64,000 nt of DNA from Candidatus Roseilinea sp. NK_OTU-006 (GTDB lineage: Bacteria; Chloroflexota; Anaerolineae; J036; Brachytrichaceae). The notes below the pieces were generated by a model. That model ran no database searches. It was not told the DNA's origin and saw nothing but the letters and a program-made list of their open reading frames with translations. Shown here one piece after another: positions 44,601-52,563 of the stretch. Numbering within the stretch: position 1 is the stretch's first letter; each line of letters begins with the position of its first letter. The stretch spans positions 124,001 to 188,000 of the forward strand of contig NZ_JAAFGM010000003.1 of assembly GCF_012931985.1 (NCBI RefSeq). The letters run 5' to 3'. Both the position numbers and the translations under genes were made by a program.

Positions 44601-45334
44601 GCAGCCATTTCGATGGCCGATCGGATGCGCCGATAGTGGTAGCCCAGCCACATGCGGGCAAGCTGATTCAATTCGTCGGCCAGCGCGCGATGCTGGCGCG
44701 CGCGCTCGGCCTGCCGTTCGAGCTGCTTCAGGCGCGGCGTGATCTCGTTGAGGATATCGCGGGCGCGCGCCAGGTTGTGGTTGGTCTCTTCCAGCTTACG
44801 CAGGGCGTCCTCGCGCCGGTCGCGATAGCCGGCGATGCCGGCGGCTTCTTCGAACAGCGCCCGGCGCTCTTCCGGCTTTTGCGCCAGCGCCTCGTCTACC
44901 AGGCCCTGGCCGATCACCGTGTAGGTGCGTTCAGCTAAACCGCTGTGGGCCAGCAGATCGGTCACGTCGCGCAAGCGCACGCGGTTGCCGTTGAGCACGT
45001 ATTCGTTGGTGCCATCGCGGTAGGCCCGCCGGCCGATCTCCAGCTCGCTGAACTCGATCGGGAAGAAGCCATCGCTATTGTCGAAGGTGAGGATGACCTC
45101 CGCCATGCTAGCGCGGGGGCGCCGAGCGCTGCCGGCGAAGATCATGTCGTCGGTCTTCTTGCCACGCAACAAGGAGAACTGTTGTTCGCCCAGCGCCCAG
45201 CGGATGGCGTCGGCGATGTTGCTCTTGCCGCTTCCGTTGGGCCCGATGATGCAGGTGATGCCTTCGCCGAACTCGAAGCGCGTCTTGCTGGCAAAGGTTT
45301 TATAGCCGTTGAGCGTGAGAGTCTTCAGGCGCAT
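41687..45334 (-). CDS. smc: Chromosome segregation ATPase SMC
   Basis: A 1215-residue condensin subunit. The N-terminal Walker A is GPNGSGKSN (31-39) and the Q-loop is near LGEQQFSLLRG. Two long coiled coils rich in Ala, Arg and Glu flank a hinge (about residues 515-640). The C-terminal head carries the signature LLSGGERSLTATALL and Walker B FCVLDEVDAALDE. It organises and segregates the chromosome with ScpA/ScpB, not seen here. The start has TAGAAT 9 nt upstream and no ribosome-binding site. Confidence 0.97.
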   Translation of the reverse strand: MRLKTLTLNGYKTFASKTRFEFGEGITCIIGPNGSGKSNIADAIRWALGEQQFSLLRGKKTDDMIFAGSARRPRASMAEVILTFDNSDGFFPIEFSELEIGRRAYRDGTNEYVLNGNRVRLRDVTDLLAHSGLAERTYTVIGQGLVDEALAQKPEERRALFEEAAGIAGYRDRREDALRKLEETNHNLARARDILNEITPRLKQLERQAERARQHRALADELNQLARMWLGYHYRRIRSAIEMAAAAQRDAQRAVAEALDAIRTLDERSVALREARRTLQMRLAEMHARRDATRQAAEVASRELAVMRERVAALGGQAAEAQRELDESAAAVDALTARVDEAQAALAAAQAACRERQRELELAEMAASEQQHERAVLERGRAEAEQRLSEAGDAVQAARDHIAGLRARQDALRQQLDTLSRRAADLSAQREAELAALDEMHSAMEREASQMNLFEAQYESAVQTLESARASLEQAQSVLAAAEAEERLTSRMTLFADMRARAARSADELAAMAAQADLPGARGALSSFIQIAPDDQKAVEAALGELLGAVVIASDRPEEGEAGLTRLRAWLVEQASGRLAVILTHALRAFDDEPDAEDRILSERARACHARPLLDAIGAPAWIKPALRIIAGRMFIARDLDAARTLAAQLPAGCLCVTRDGEVAHAIGTLSLSAGARSPIVPSMEGEALTAPDYETALANLERARQHRDQAQHEFEAARRLLAQTSQARDLFNRESANRRNRIEAMQRKISLLEESLAALAGDMQRLTEEVESLDRQLTEARDALAQREATLAQAQQALRELDARLNEQLQSGWLESLTAAQAMLAAAQGALQNAESLSRERATAHAEALAQRETRARRLAELTAQLQAAEATLQHMADTVAQTEAAWREADAEIAPLQSEIAAVEAQLAELDEHRRAAERTLRERESHLNAITLELARHNDELENLRQRALVEVEHEAPKPEQAEDAASADGIAANPAHILETLPFVEALPTGIEERIAQLRGQIKRLGAINYEAQAELEALSERHRFITTQCDDLEKASASLRQVIAELNDVMKDTFRQTFEAIANAFQNTFKTLFGGGQARLALVNPDNIDECGVEIHAQPPGKRPQSLALLSGGERSLTATALLFAILQVKPTPFCVLDEVDAALDESNVGRFRAMLESLSNGTQFIIITHNRRTVEAATTIYGISMGADGASTVLSLRLDEVKLADGHRT

Positions 45335-45343
45335 TGCGGGGCG

Positions 45344-45349
45344 ATTCTA
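45344..45349 (-). promoter_or_regulatory. -10 box TAGAAT for smc
   Basis: On the minus strand TAGAAT is followed by 9 nt and ATG (45334), which predicts a leaderless or nearly leaderless smc mRNA. Confidence 0.5.
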
Positions 45350-45363
45350 ATCACACCCGCGTG

Positions 45364-46179
45364 TCAGCCGGGCCGGCGTTGCGTCGCTTCCATTTTGCCC
45401 TTGTGCTCCCGAATCACCTGCAGCCACATCTCGGCATGTGCTTCCAAACCGGCGTCGGAGAAGTGACAGCCGTCGTAGCGATATTCTGGTCCAAGCTGAT
45501 CGGTGTCCGGCCCGGGGAAGATGCCCAGCTTGGGATCGGCCAGCCCAATCTGGGCGGTGCGGATCGTCTCGTGGGGGAGATACTGGCCGCAGCGCGTAGC
45601 GATTGCCACGAACGCCGGCGCATCCACGCCCAGCGCGCGGATGGCCTTCAGCATGGCCCGAAAGCGTTGTTGGTAGTCCTCTGCCGGCGTGTCCAACGCA
45701 GCGTCGCTCTCGCCCTGATGCCACAGCAGGTGGGTGAAGACCAGCCGGGCCTGCTGAGCTTCGCGAACGTTGCGCAGCAAGTCTTTGTGCAAGATGCCCC
45801 CCGGCGCCCACTGCGCGATCTCTGTCGCGCCGATCGAGGCCGGCACGAACACCACGCGATCGTAGAGCCTGGCGGCGATGATTCGATCGCCGAGTCGAGT
45901 CCACACGCTGCCGCCGTTGCCGTCTGCGCCGGGCAAGGGGTCGCGGGCGCGGCTGTAGCGCCCGCGGAAGAAGCTGAGCACACGCGGCCCGGCGGTGCGC
46001 CGGCTCTCGCCCCAGTTGCCGGCGTTCGATTGGCCGAAAACCAGCGCGACCATGACGCGGGGGCGCGCCGATCGCGTCGGTGCAGGTGATTGGGCGTGCG
46101 CCGGCAGCAGCGCGATCGCCGTGGCGATGAGCACGACCCGCATCGCCATCCGACGGGGGAGCATAGGCCGAAGGCTCAT
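45364..46179 (-). CDS. Secreted SASA-type carbohydrate esterase (SGNH superfamily)
   Basis: A 271-residue exported SGNH hydrolase of the sialate O-acetylesterase (SASA/DUF303) type. After a signal peptide (AMRVVLIATAIALLPAHAQS), block I is FGQSNAGNWGE with the nucleophile Ser, then PASIGATEIAQW, LLWHQGESDAA and YDGCHFSDAG with Asp and His. It would remove O-acetyl groups from polysaccharides or glycans. ATG 46179 overlaps the stop of the upstream small gene (ATGA); later in-frame ATGs also exist. Confidence 0.88.
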   Translation of the reverse strand: MSLRPMLPRRMAMRVVLIATAIALLPAHAQSPAPTRSARPRVMVALVFGQSNAGNWGESRRTAGPRVLSFFRGRYSRARDPLPGADGNGGSVWTRLGDRIIAARLYDRVVFVPASIGATEIAQWAPGGILHKDLLRNVREAQQARLVFTHLLWHQGESDAALDTPAEDYQQRFRAMLKAIRALGVDAPAFVAIATRCGQYLPHETIRTAQIGLADPKLGIFPGPDTDQLGPEYRYDGCHFSDAGLEAHAEMWLQVIREHKGKMEATQRRPG

Positions 46180-46427
46180 CGGGCGATGATGCTGGCGATG
46201 AGGATGAGGAGCGCCAGCCCGGCTAGCGCCGCTGCGGCGATGACTAACACGCCGGATAGCCACGTCGCCCGTCCGTGGCGGCGGTGCATCGCTGCGCCGC
46301 GCTGTAGCTCGGCCGCGTTCGCCGAAGGCGCGCCGACCACGCTGATAAGCCACCACGCGCGCGCGCAGTAGGCATACTGGCCGATGTCGCTGGCCCGGAT
46401 CACGTGCTGTTGACGGAAGTCAGACAC
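46176..46427 (-). CDS. Cas4-like N-terminal mini-protein with TM segment
   Basis: An 83-residue protein with a GTG start. Residues 10-60 resemble the N-terminus of Cas4/PD-(D/E)XK nucleases: ASDIGQYAYCARAWWL carries the first Fe-S cysteine-like position, and the following L..G..MHRRHGR resembles the Cas4 H-x-G segment. The nuclease core (D, E, K) and the other cysteines are missing, replaced by a TM helix (WLSGVLVIAAAALAGLALLI). It may be a truncated relic or a distinct small membrane protein. It overlaps the esterase gene. Confidence 0.65.
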   Translation of the reverse strand: MSDFRQQHVIRASDIGQYAYCARAWWLISVVGAPSANAAELQRGAAMHRRHGRATWLSGVLVIAAAALAGLALLILIASIIAR

Positions 46428-46480
46428 AAGGAACCTCAGAGATTCAGAGATAGCGAAATGCGAGTACGGGCGATGCTCAG

Positions 46481-46486
46481 TATAAT
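46481..46486 (+). promoter_or_regulatory. -10 box TATAAT for the PrsW gene
   Basis: A perfect TATAAT ends 9 nt before GTG 46496, with no -35 match and no ribosome-binding site: leaderless GTG start. Confidence 0.6.
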
Positions 46487-46495
46487 GGGTGCGCT

Positions 46496-47500
46496 GTGCC
46501 GGTCTGGCTTTCGGCTCTTTTCATCGCGATTCCCACCTACGGGTATGCGCGCCTGGTGCACGGCATAGATCGCTTCGAACAGGAACCTGCCAAGTACCTC
46601 ATCGCTGCGTTCTTGTGGGGCGCGCTCCCGGCGGCGTTCATCTCGCTTGTCCTGCAATTGATCTTCTCGTTGCCGGTGTCGTACTTGTGGGGTGAGCCGG
46701 CATCCATGGCGGCCACTTCGATCGTCTTCGCGCCGTTGACGGAGGAGCTGGCCAAAGGATTGGCGGTCGCTGCGCTTTACCTCTGGCGTCGGCGCGAGTT
46801 CGACGGCTGGGTAGATGGCATCGTGTACGGCTCGACGGTAGGCTTCGGCTTCGCCTACGTCGAGAACGTCCTCTACCTGGCAAACACCGGTGGGTTGGCG
46901 GACTGGATTGAGTTGTTCGTCTTGCGTGTGATCGTGTTTGGCTTTATGCACGGCTTCTACACCTCGCTCATCGGCTTGGGCTTTGGCGTTGCGCGCCATG
47001 CCCCGTCGCGGTTGCGCGCACTCTGGAGCATCGCGCTGGGCTGGGCGGCAGCGATTGCCGTGCACGCGATCCACAACACGTCCGTCACACTGGTTGAGGC
47101 GAGCAGCGGTTCGACGCTGCTGGTCACCGCCCTGAACTATGGGTTGCTGATCGTGCTGATGTTGGGCTTGCGCTGGCTGAGTGCGCGTCGCGACCGTCAG
47201 ATGTTCAAGGCCTACCTCGCCGATGAGTCGCCGGATGTCATCACCCCGGAAACCTACGCCGCCCTCTCGGGCGTACGGGGGAATGCAAAATCGCGCAGCG
47301 CGCCGCGGCTCGGCAAATCGTTTTACCACCTGGCGGGCGAGCTGGCGCAGCGCAAACGACAGCTTATCGAATATGGCGAAGATGTGGCGGAAGAGATAGA
47401 TCGCTTGCGCGCCCAGCTTCGCGAGCTGAGCTATCCGCATGTGCGTATGGCATCCGCATCGCAGTCGTCGGACGCTGCCGATCGCGATAAGAGCGGATAA
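46496..47500 (+). CDS. PrsW-family intramembrane metalloprotease
   Basis: A 334-residue polytopic protease of the CPBP/PrsW type. The catalytic Glu pair is in APLTEELAKG (E83, E84), followed by DGWVDGIVYGSTVGFGFAYVEN, FMHGFYTSLIGLGFG and HAIHNT, the four motifs holding the zinc site in the membrane. A cytoplasmic C-terminal tail of about 90 residues ends in a charged coil. Bacillus PrsW cleaves an anti-sigma factor, but no anti-sigma factor is nearby. GTG start with leaderless geometry. Converges on the geranylgeranyl reductase gene. Confidence 0.92.
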   Translation: MPVWLSALFIAIPTYGYARLVHGIDRFEQEPAKYLIAAFLWGALPAAFISLVLQLIFSLPVSYLWGEPASMAATSIVFAPLTEELAKGLAVAALYLWRRREFDGWVDGIVYGSTVGFGFAYVENVLYLANTGGLADWIELFVLRVIVFGFMHGFYTSLIGLGFGVARHAPSRLRALWSIALGWAAAIAVHAIHNTSVTLVEASSGSTLLVTALNYGLLIVLMLGLRWLSARRDRQMFKAYLADESPDVITPETYAALSGVRGNAKSRSAPRLGKSFYHLAGELAQRKRQLIEYGEDVAEEIDRLRAQLRELSYPHVRMASASQSSDAADRDKSG

Positions 47501-47511
47501 GGTGGGCGTCT

Positions 47512-47576
47512 CGCTGCCATCGGCCGGTTCGGCGGTCGCGTCGGCCTGAGCGCAGGCGCCGAAGCGGTCGGCAGCG
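47512..47576. terminator. Nested hairpin between convergent genes
   Basis: CGCTGCC (47512-47518) pairs with GGCAGCG (47570-47576); inside, TTCGGCG (47528-47534) pairs with CGCCGAA (47557-47563), with a small CCTG/CAGG loop at the centre. There is no U tract, so it may be a terminator or a structured RNA element. Confidence 0.45.
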
Positions 47577-47607
47577 TATGCGATCAGCTTGCTTAAGCCG
47601 TTGGCTT

Positions 47608-48813
47608 CTACCGCCCGACCAGCGCCTGGATCACGCGCCCCACGGTTGGCTTGCCGCGGATGGGCGCGCCGCCGAGCACCGCGTTCATCAGTTTTTTGCG
47701 CAGGTCGTTCCGCCGGTTCGCCATAGCCACCAGCGCGTTGAGTGCGATCGGATGCAGGCACCACCGGCGCACCCAGGCGCAGAACTCGAACAACGCCTGG
47801 AAGCGCTCGCGCAGGGCGCGGTCGTATGCGGCGTGTTGCTGAGGCGTGAAACGGCCGCACTCGAGCATGCTATAGGCGTGGTCGGCAGCGATGCGGCCCG
47901 ACTCCAGCGCGTAGTCAATGCCTTCGCCGGTGAGTGGGTTGACGAGCCCGGCAGCTTCACCCACCAGCAGCGCGCGCTCGCCGAAGGTCGGCGACGTGAG
48001 GAAGTCTTCGCGGAGCGGATAACCGCGCACCGGGCCGGCCTGCGTTGCGCCCTCCAGCAATCGCTGCATGGCCGGTGACCGGCGGAAGGACTCGAAGCAG
48101 CCCAACGCCGATGCCTTCCGATCGTGTTTGAAGTATCCGACGCCGACATTGGCCACATCCGAAGCGATAGGGAATACCCAGCCGTAGCCCGGCAGAGGTG
48201 CGCCGTCGAAGCGCAGCGTCCAGGCGTCGGTCAACCCGCGGATATTTTCGAAGTAAGCGCGTGCGGCGACCATGACCCTGGGTGGAGCGCGCAAGATGCC
48301 GGTGCGCAGCAGCAAGCCGGTGTTCGCACCCGTAGCGATCACCGCCAGGCGTGCCCCAAAGCAGACGCGCCGTCCGTCGCGTTCGCCCTGGAGCTTGACG
48401 TGTGGCGTGCCGTTCGACTCCTCGATGTGCAGGGCGCTCACGTGCACGCGCGGCTCGAAGCGCGCATGGCTGCAAATGGCTCGCTGGAGAAGTAGATGAT
48501 CGAGCGTGAGACGCGGTACGACCAGCGCAAAGTCGGGCAGGCCATTGGGCATGGTGAGCGCGTCGGCGGTCGAGCAGTGGTTCGGCGCGAACACTTCGAA
48601 GCGCCGGATGATGTGACCGACGCGCCGGAGTTCCTCGACCACCCCCATGTCTTGCAGCACACTCACCGCCCGCGGCGTGAGCCCGTCGCCGCAGGTCTTG
48701 TCGCGTGGGAAGTCGGCCTTGTCCAGCAGCAACACGTCCACGCCGCGCTGCGCCAGATAGTGCGCCGTTGCCGAGCCGCCTGGGCCGGCGCCAATGATCG
48801 CTACGTCGTGCAT
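47608..48813 (-). CDS. Geranylgeranyl reductase-family FAD protein
   Basis: A 401-residue flavoprotein of the ChlP/BchP/GGR family. GAGPGGSATAHYLAQRG (8-24) is the FAD loop, DKTCGDGLTPRAV the family motif, and VGEAAGLVNPLTGEGIDYAL the second FAD motif. It reduces isoprenoid double bonds in membrane lipids or chlorophyll side chains. No bacteriochlorophyll genes are in the window, so lipid reduction is just as likely as pigment synthesis. Confidence 0.93.
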   Translation of the reverse strand: MHDVAIIGAGPGGSATAHYLAQRGVDVLLLDKADFPRDKTCGDGLTPRAVSVLQDMGVVEELRRVGHIIRRFEVFAPNHCSTADALTMPNGLPDFALVVPRLTLDHLLLQRAICSHARFEPRVHVSALHIEESNGTPHVKLQGERDGRRVCFGARLAVIATGANTGLLLRTGILRAPPRVMVAARAYFENIRGLTDAWTLRFDGAPLPGYGWVFPIASDVANVGVGYFKHDRKASALGCFESFRRSPAMQRLLEGATQAGPVRGYPLREDFLTSPTFGERALLVGEAAGLVNPLTGEGIDYALESGRIAADHAYSMLECGRFTPQQHAAYDRALRERFQALFEFCAWVRRWCLHPIALNALVAMANRRNDLRKKLMNAVLGGAPIRGKPTVGRVIQALVGR

Positions 48814-48848
48814 ACCGCAATTGAACCACGGGAGCGGGGCCGCTGCTT

Positions 48849-48854
48849 TAGAAT
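48849..48854 (+). promoter_or_regulatory. -10 box TAGAAT for the homocysteine methyltransferase
   Basis: TAGAAT ends 6 nt before GTG 48861, which would put the GTG at +1. No ribosome-binding site precedes it. Confidence 0.55.
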
Positions 48855-48860
48855 GATGAT

Positions 48861-49760
48861 GTGACGATCATCCTCGATGGGGCGATGGGCACGGAGCTGA
48901 CCCGGCGCGGCGTGGATACGTCGCTGCCGCTGTGGTCGGCGATTGCGCTTGATGCTGCGCCGGATGTCGTGGTGCAAATTCACCGCGATTACCTCGATGC
49001 CGGCGCGCGCGTCATCACCACGAACACCTTCCGCACCAACGTGCGCGCACTGGCCAAAGCCGGCATCGCCCATCGCGCGCGCGAATTGACCTTCCGGGCA
49101 GTCGCGCTGGCGCGGCGCGCGGTGATGGAATGGCGACAGGGGCAGGGTTGCGCTCCCGCTGGCTCCTCGGCTGCCGATCTGCCCATCCTAGTCGCCGCCA
49201 GCATCGCTCCCGTCGAGGATTGCTATTCGCCCGAACTCGTACCCAGCGACGCCGAGTTGGCCGAGGAGCACGCCAGCCTGGCGCACAACCTGGCCGCTGC
49301 CGGCGTGGATTTGATCCTGGTCGAGACGCAGAACACGATTCGTGAAGCCGTCGCCGCTGCGCGCGCCGCACATACCACCGGCAAACCGTTGTGGGTGAGC
49401 TTCACACTGGACGATGAAAATCGCCTGTTGAGCGGGGAGTTGCTGCCCGATGCTGTTCGCGCCGTGCTGCCGTTCAAGCCGCGGGCTATCCTGGTCAACT
49501 GCATTCCGGTCAAACAGGTTGCTCCGGCGTTGAAGCTGCTGCGAAGCGTTGCGCCGTCTCACGTCGCCCTGGGCGCATACGCCAACGTTGGCCACGTGGA
49601 TGAGGGCGTGGGTTGGACGTTGACGAACGCGGTTTCGCCGGACGCCTACGCCGAAGCCGCGCGCGAATGGCGCGACCTGGGCGCGACGATCATCGGCGGC
49701 TGTTGCGGCACGACGCCGGAGCACATCCGAGCCGTCAGCGCTCAACTGGGTGAACGTTGA
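48861..49760 (+). CDS. Homocysteine S-methyltransferase family protein
   Basis: A 299-residue TIM-barrel methyltransferase. DGAMGTELTRRGVD opens the barrel; the zinc ligands are the Cys in ILVNCIP (about residue 215) and the CC pair in GGCCGTTPEHIRAV near the C-terminus. It would methylate homocysteine from S-methylmethionine, betaine or another donor. It lacks the B12 domains of MetH. Start GTG 48861 with a leaderless -10 box. Confidence 0.92.
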   Translation: MTIILDGAMGTELTRRGVDTSLPLWSAIALDAAPDVVVQIHRDYLDAGARVITTNTFRTNVRALAKAGIAHRARELTFRAVALARRAVMEWRQGQGCAPAGSSAADLPILVAASIAPVEDCYSPELVPSDAELAEEHASLAHNLAAAGVDLILVETQNTIREAVAAARAAHTTGKPLWVSFTLDDENRLLSGELLPDAVRAVLPFKPRAILVNCIPVKQVAPALKLLRSVAPSHVALGAYANVGHVDEGVGWTLTNAVSPDAYAEAAREWRDLGATIIGGCCGTTPEHIRAVSAQLGER

Positions 49761-49817
49761 AGAGGCCGGGGGCGCGCCGAAGGTCTGGTGCTTGGGTCTC
49801 CATTCGCGGCGGCAAGC

Positions 49818-51392
49818 TCAGACCACAGGCGTCGTTGGGTAGTCGGCGCGTTTGCGGGCTGCGTCCTGGATGACCTTCATGACGGCCAGCGCGACGTGCT
49901 CCTGCCATGGTCGCGCGGCTACCTGCACGCCCACCGGCAGGCCGGCGCTGCCGATGTCCACGCGGCGCGCGGCTATGTCCACCACGTCTGGCGAAAGCGG
50001 CCGCACGATCGCTTCATCGGGTCGCACACGGGTCACCGGGACAACGCCTGCCGGATAGCCCAGCAAGTTATAGACGATGGAATATGCGCCGCCGGTGATC
50101 AGCTCCCGGCTGGCGCCGTGCGGCCAAGCGGGCGAGAAGCAAGCCGGACTCAGCACCCCGTCCAGCGGACCGCCGTCGGCGTGGTCCATGGCTGTTGCGA
50201 AGGTGCGACGATAGGCTTCCGCTGCATCGGTCAAGCGTGGGATGTCCTCGGCGGTGAAGCCGATGCTGTCGAGCTGTCGAGCGAAATTCATCTGGCGCAG
50301 GGTAGCCAGCACATGCCGGAAGCGCTTGACTGTCCGTGGCGAGCGCCGCGCCAGCCAATACAGCAAGGCGAGTTGGGGTTCAGGCTTGTCGTGCGCCAAA
50401 GCCGCGCGAAAGACTGATGCGCCGTTGGCGGTGAGCAGGCGTATGTAGAGGGCTTCGGCCTGGCGGAGATCGGGCGGCTCCCATTCGATCACCTGCGCGC
50501 CTGCGGCGCGCAGCATGTCTGCGGCCTCGCGCACTGCGCGCGCAACAGCGGGCGATGGTCGCATGAGCCCGTCATAGGTGAAGAACCCCAGCCGCAGCTT
50601 CGATACATCCACGGCGTCCGGGTCGCCCAGCGGCGGGGGCGATGGCAAGCGCGGGTGGGGCACCGTGCCCATGAGCCGTAGGGCCAACGTGAGATCGGCC
50701 ACATCGCGCGCCATCGGCCCGACGACGCAAGTGATCGGCCCGAACTCAAACGCCAGCTCAGCGAACCGGCTATAGTCGTGCGTGCGCAGGGATGTGGGTT
50801 TGAGGCTTGCGATGCCGCAGAAGTGAGCCGGCAGTCGCAAGCTGCCGCCGATATCGGTGCCCAGGCCGAGGGGCGAGCCGCCGGCGGCGATGAGCGCGCC
50901 TTCGCCGCCGCTGCTGCCGCCGGGTGTGCGCGCCACGTCCCAGGGATTGTTCGTCCGACCGTAGAGCGCGTTGCTACTCTCGTTATAGATCAACGCCTGC
51001 GGCACATTGGTTTTGCCGATCACAATCGCGCTGCACGAAATAAGGCGTTGGACGTAGCGATCGTTGGTCTTCGCAAGGTCCCCGCGTCGTGAGGGCATCC
51101 CGAAGGTGCTCGGCGTGTCTACGAGGTCAAGGCACTCTTTGAGGGTGATCGGCACACCGTGCAAGGGTGGCAGCGGCTCGCCGCGCGCGCGACGGGCGTC
51201 GGCCGCTTTCGCCTCGCGCAGCGCCTGGTCGAACCGCTTGACGACGAGGGCGTTGATCTTGGGGTTGACCGCCTCGATGCGGGCGATGTGCGCTCGGACG
51301 ACTTCGGTTGCGGAGATCTCGCCGCGCGCCATCAAGGCAGCCAGCCGGGTGGCGGAGAGATGGGTGAGGGAGCTTGCCGATTCATGCGCCAT
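49818..51392 (-). CDS. Amidase signature-family hydrolase
   Basis: A 524-residue amidase. The Ser-cisSer-Lys triad is in HGVPITLKECLD (Lys), TPGGSSGGEGALIAAGGSPL (cis-Ser) and GTDIGGSLRLPAHFCG (nucleophile Ser). It resembles eukaryotic FAAH-like and bacterial broad-specificity amidases more than GatA. ATG 51392 (MAHESASS) fits the domain start; ATG 51404 and 51428 lie upstream. Divergent from fabI. Confidence 0.93.
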   Translation of the reverse strand: MAHESASSLTHLSATRLAALMARGEISATEVVRAHIARIEAVNPKINALVVKRFDQALREAKAADARRARGEPLPPLHGVPITLKECLDLVDTPSTFGMPSRRGDLAKTNDRYVQRLISCSAIVIGKTNVPQALIYNESSNALYGRTNNPWDVARTPGGSSGGEGALIAAGGSPLGLGTDIGGSLRLPAHFCGIASLKPTSLRTHDYSRFAELAFEFGPITCVVGPMARDVADLTLALRLMGTVPHPRLPSPPPLGDPDAVDVSKLRLGFFTYDGLMRPSPAVARAVREAADMLRAAGAQVIEWEPPDLRQAEALYIRLLTANGASVFRAALAHDKPEPQLALLYWLARRSPRTVKRFRHVLATLRQMNFARQLDSIGFTAEDIPRLTDAAEAYRRTFATAMDHADGGPLDGVLSPACFSPAWPHGASRELITGGAYSIVYNLLGYPAGVVPVTRVRPDEAIVRPLSPDVVDIAARRVDIGSAGLPVGVQVAARPWQEHVALAVMKVIQDAARKRADYPTTPVV

Positions 51393-51610
51393 GCCGGCAA
51401 TCATGGACGCAGCCGCGAGCCTGTGCAAGCGCCGAGCGCATCATCCAAGGCCGGCTGCAACCCCAAGCTGTTTCTGCACCGAAGAAGCCGCTGCGCCTCA
51501 CAACCGGCGGCGGGTGGGCGAGGGCATCGCCGACGCTGGCGCATGTCCCGCCTACAGGCGGGCGCGCTCGGCGAAGGACGGCGGGCCCGCGTGGATAATC
51601 CGGCATTGCG

Positions 51611-51645
51611 TATACTTCTCCGCATACGTGAATCGGACGTAAGGA
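51611..51645 (+). promoter_or_regulatory. -10 box TATACT and ribosome-binding site of fabI
   Basis: TATACT at 51611-51616 and AAGGA at 51641-51645, 9 nt before ATG 51655. No -35 match was found. This is a conventional leadered start, unlike most nearby genes. Confidence 0.55.
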
Positions 51646-51654
51646 AGCAACAAC

Positions 51655-52449
51655 ATGGCACTACTCACCGGTAAGACTGCGCTGATCTTCGGTGTCGCCA
51701 ACGATCACAGCATCGCCTGGGGCATTGCGAAGGCCTTTCACCGCGAAGGCGCAACGCTCGGTTTCAGTTATGCAGGGGAGAAACTCGAGCGGCGCGTGCG
51801 CCCGCTGGCCGAATCGCTCGGCTCCGACTGGATTGAGCCTTGCGATGTGAGCAAAGACGAGGACATCGCAAGGGTAATGGAGAAAGCCCAGGCGCGCTTC
51901 GGTGCGATTGATATTCTGGTGCACTCGATCGCCTTTGCCAATCGGGACGACTTAAGCGGCCCTTACCTGAACGTCACTCGTCAGGGCTTCATGACTGCGA
52001 TGGACATCAGCGTGTATTCGTTCACGGCGCTGGCCCGCGCTGTTGCGCCGCTCATGCGGCCCAACGGCGCGTTGCTGACGCTGACCTACATCGGCTCGCA
52101 GCGCGCCGTGCCACACTACAACGTCATGGGGGTGGCCAAGGCCGCGCTGGAGGCCAGTGTGCGCTATCTGGCTGCCGACCTCGGCGCGGATGAGCGGCGC
52201 ATTCGCGTCAACGCCATCTCCGCCGGGCCGATTCGCACCCTGGCCGTTGCCGGCATCGCGGGCTCGCGCGCGCTCATCAGCGAGTTCAGCAAGATCAGCT
52301 TGCTGCGCCGCAACATCACCATCGAAGACGTCGGCAATGCGGCCGCCTACTTGTGTTCCGACCTCGCCGCCGGTGTCACCGGCGAAGTGCACTACGTGGA
52401 CGCCGGCTTCAACGTCGGCTTCCCGCTCAGCGACGACGCCGGCGGTTGA
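51655..52449 (+). CDS. fabI: Enoyl-[acyl-carrier-protein] reductase FabI
   Basis: A 264-residue NADH-dependent SDR that completes each fatty-acid elongation cycle. GVANDHSIAWGIAKAF is the FabI-specific cofactor loop, VHSIAFANRDDLSGPY the substrate loop, and YNVMGVAK the Tyr-x6-Lys catalytic pair. TLTYIGSQRAVPHYN is the triclosan/diazaborine-binding region of the family. Monocistronic; the next gene has its own promoter. Confidence 0.96.
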   Translation: MALLTGKTALIFGVANDHSIAWGIAKAFHREGATLGFSYAGEKLERRVRPLAESLGSDWIEPCDVSKDEDIARVMEKAQARFGAIDILVHSIAFANRDDLSGPYLNVTRQGFMTAMDISVYSFTALARAVAPLMRPNGALLTLTYIGSQRAVPHYNVMGVAKAALEASVRYLAADLGADERRIRVNAISAGPIRTLAVAGIAGSRALISEFSKISLLRRNITIEDVGNAAAYLCSDLAAGVTGEVHYVDAGFNVGFPLSDDAGG

Positions 52450-52502
52450 TGGCCGGCTCCGAGCGCTTCGCTCCCTGCGTTTGCCCCTATGCGCGCCGAC
52501 GA

Positions 52503-52555
52503 TACAATTCTCCCGGTTACGTTTGCAATTCACGATAGTCCTTCAAAACAGGAGA
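52503..52555 (+). promoter_or_regulatory. Promoter and ribosome-binding site of the lipoprotein gene
   Basis: TACAAT at 52503-52508 with TTGCCC 16 bp upstream (52481-52486). AGGAGA at 52550-52555 is 8 nt before ATG 52564. The leader is about 50 nt. Confidence 0.55.
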
Positions 52556-52563
52556 GCATAGGT

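Noticed and set aside
46176-46427. A functional Cas4 nuclease
   Set aside because: The catalytic core and most Fe-S cysteines are absent and no cas genes or CRISPR array are present.
46436-47860. 474-residue minus-strand frame over PrsW
   Set aside because: Antisense to all four PrsW motifs and overlapping the reductase gene end.
51547-51562. CCCGCC-TACA-GGCGGG hairpin upstream of fabI as a terminator
   Set aside because: Stem of only 6 bp, no U tract, and it lies between divergent genes where no terminator is needed.
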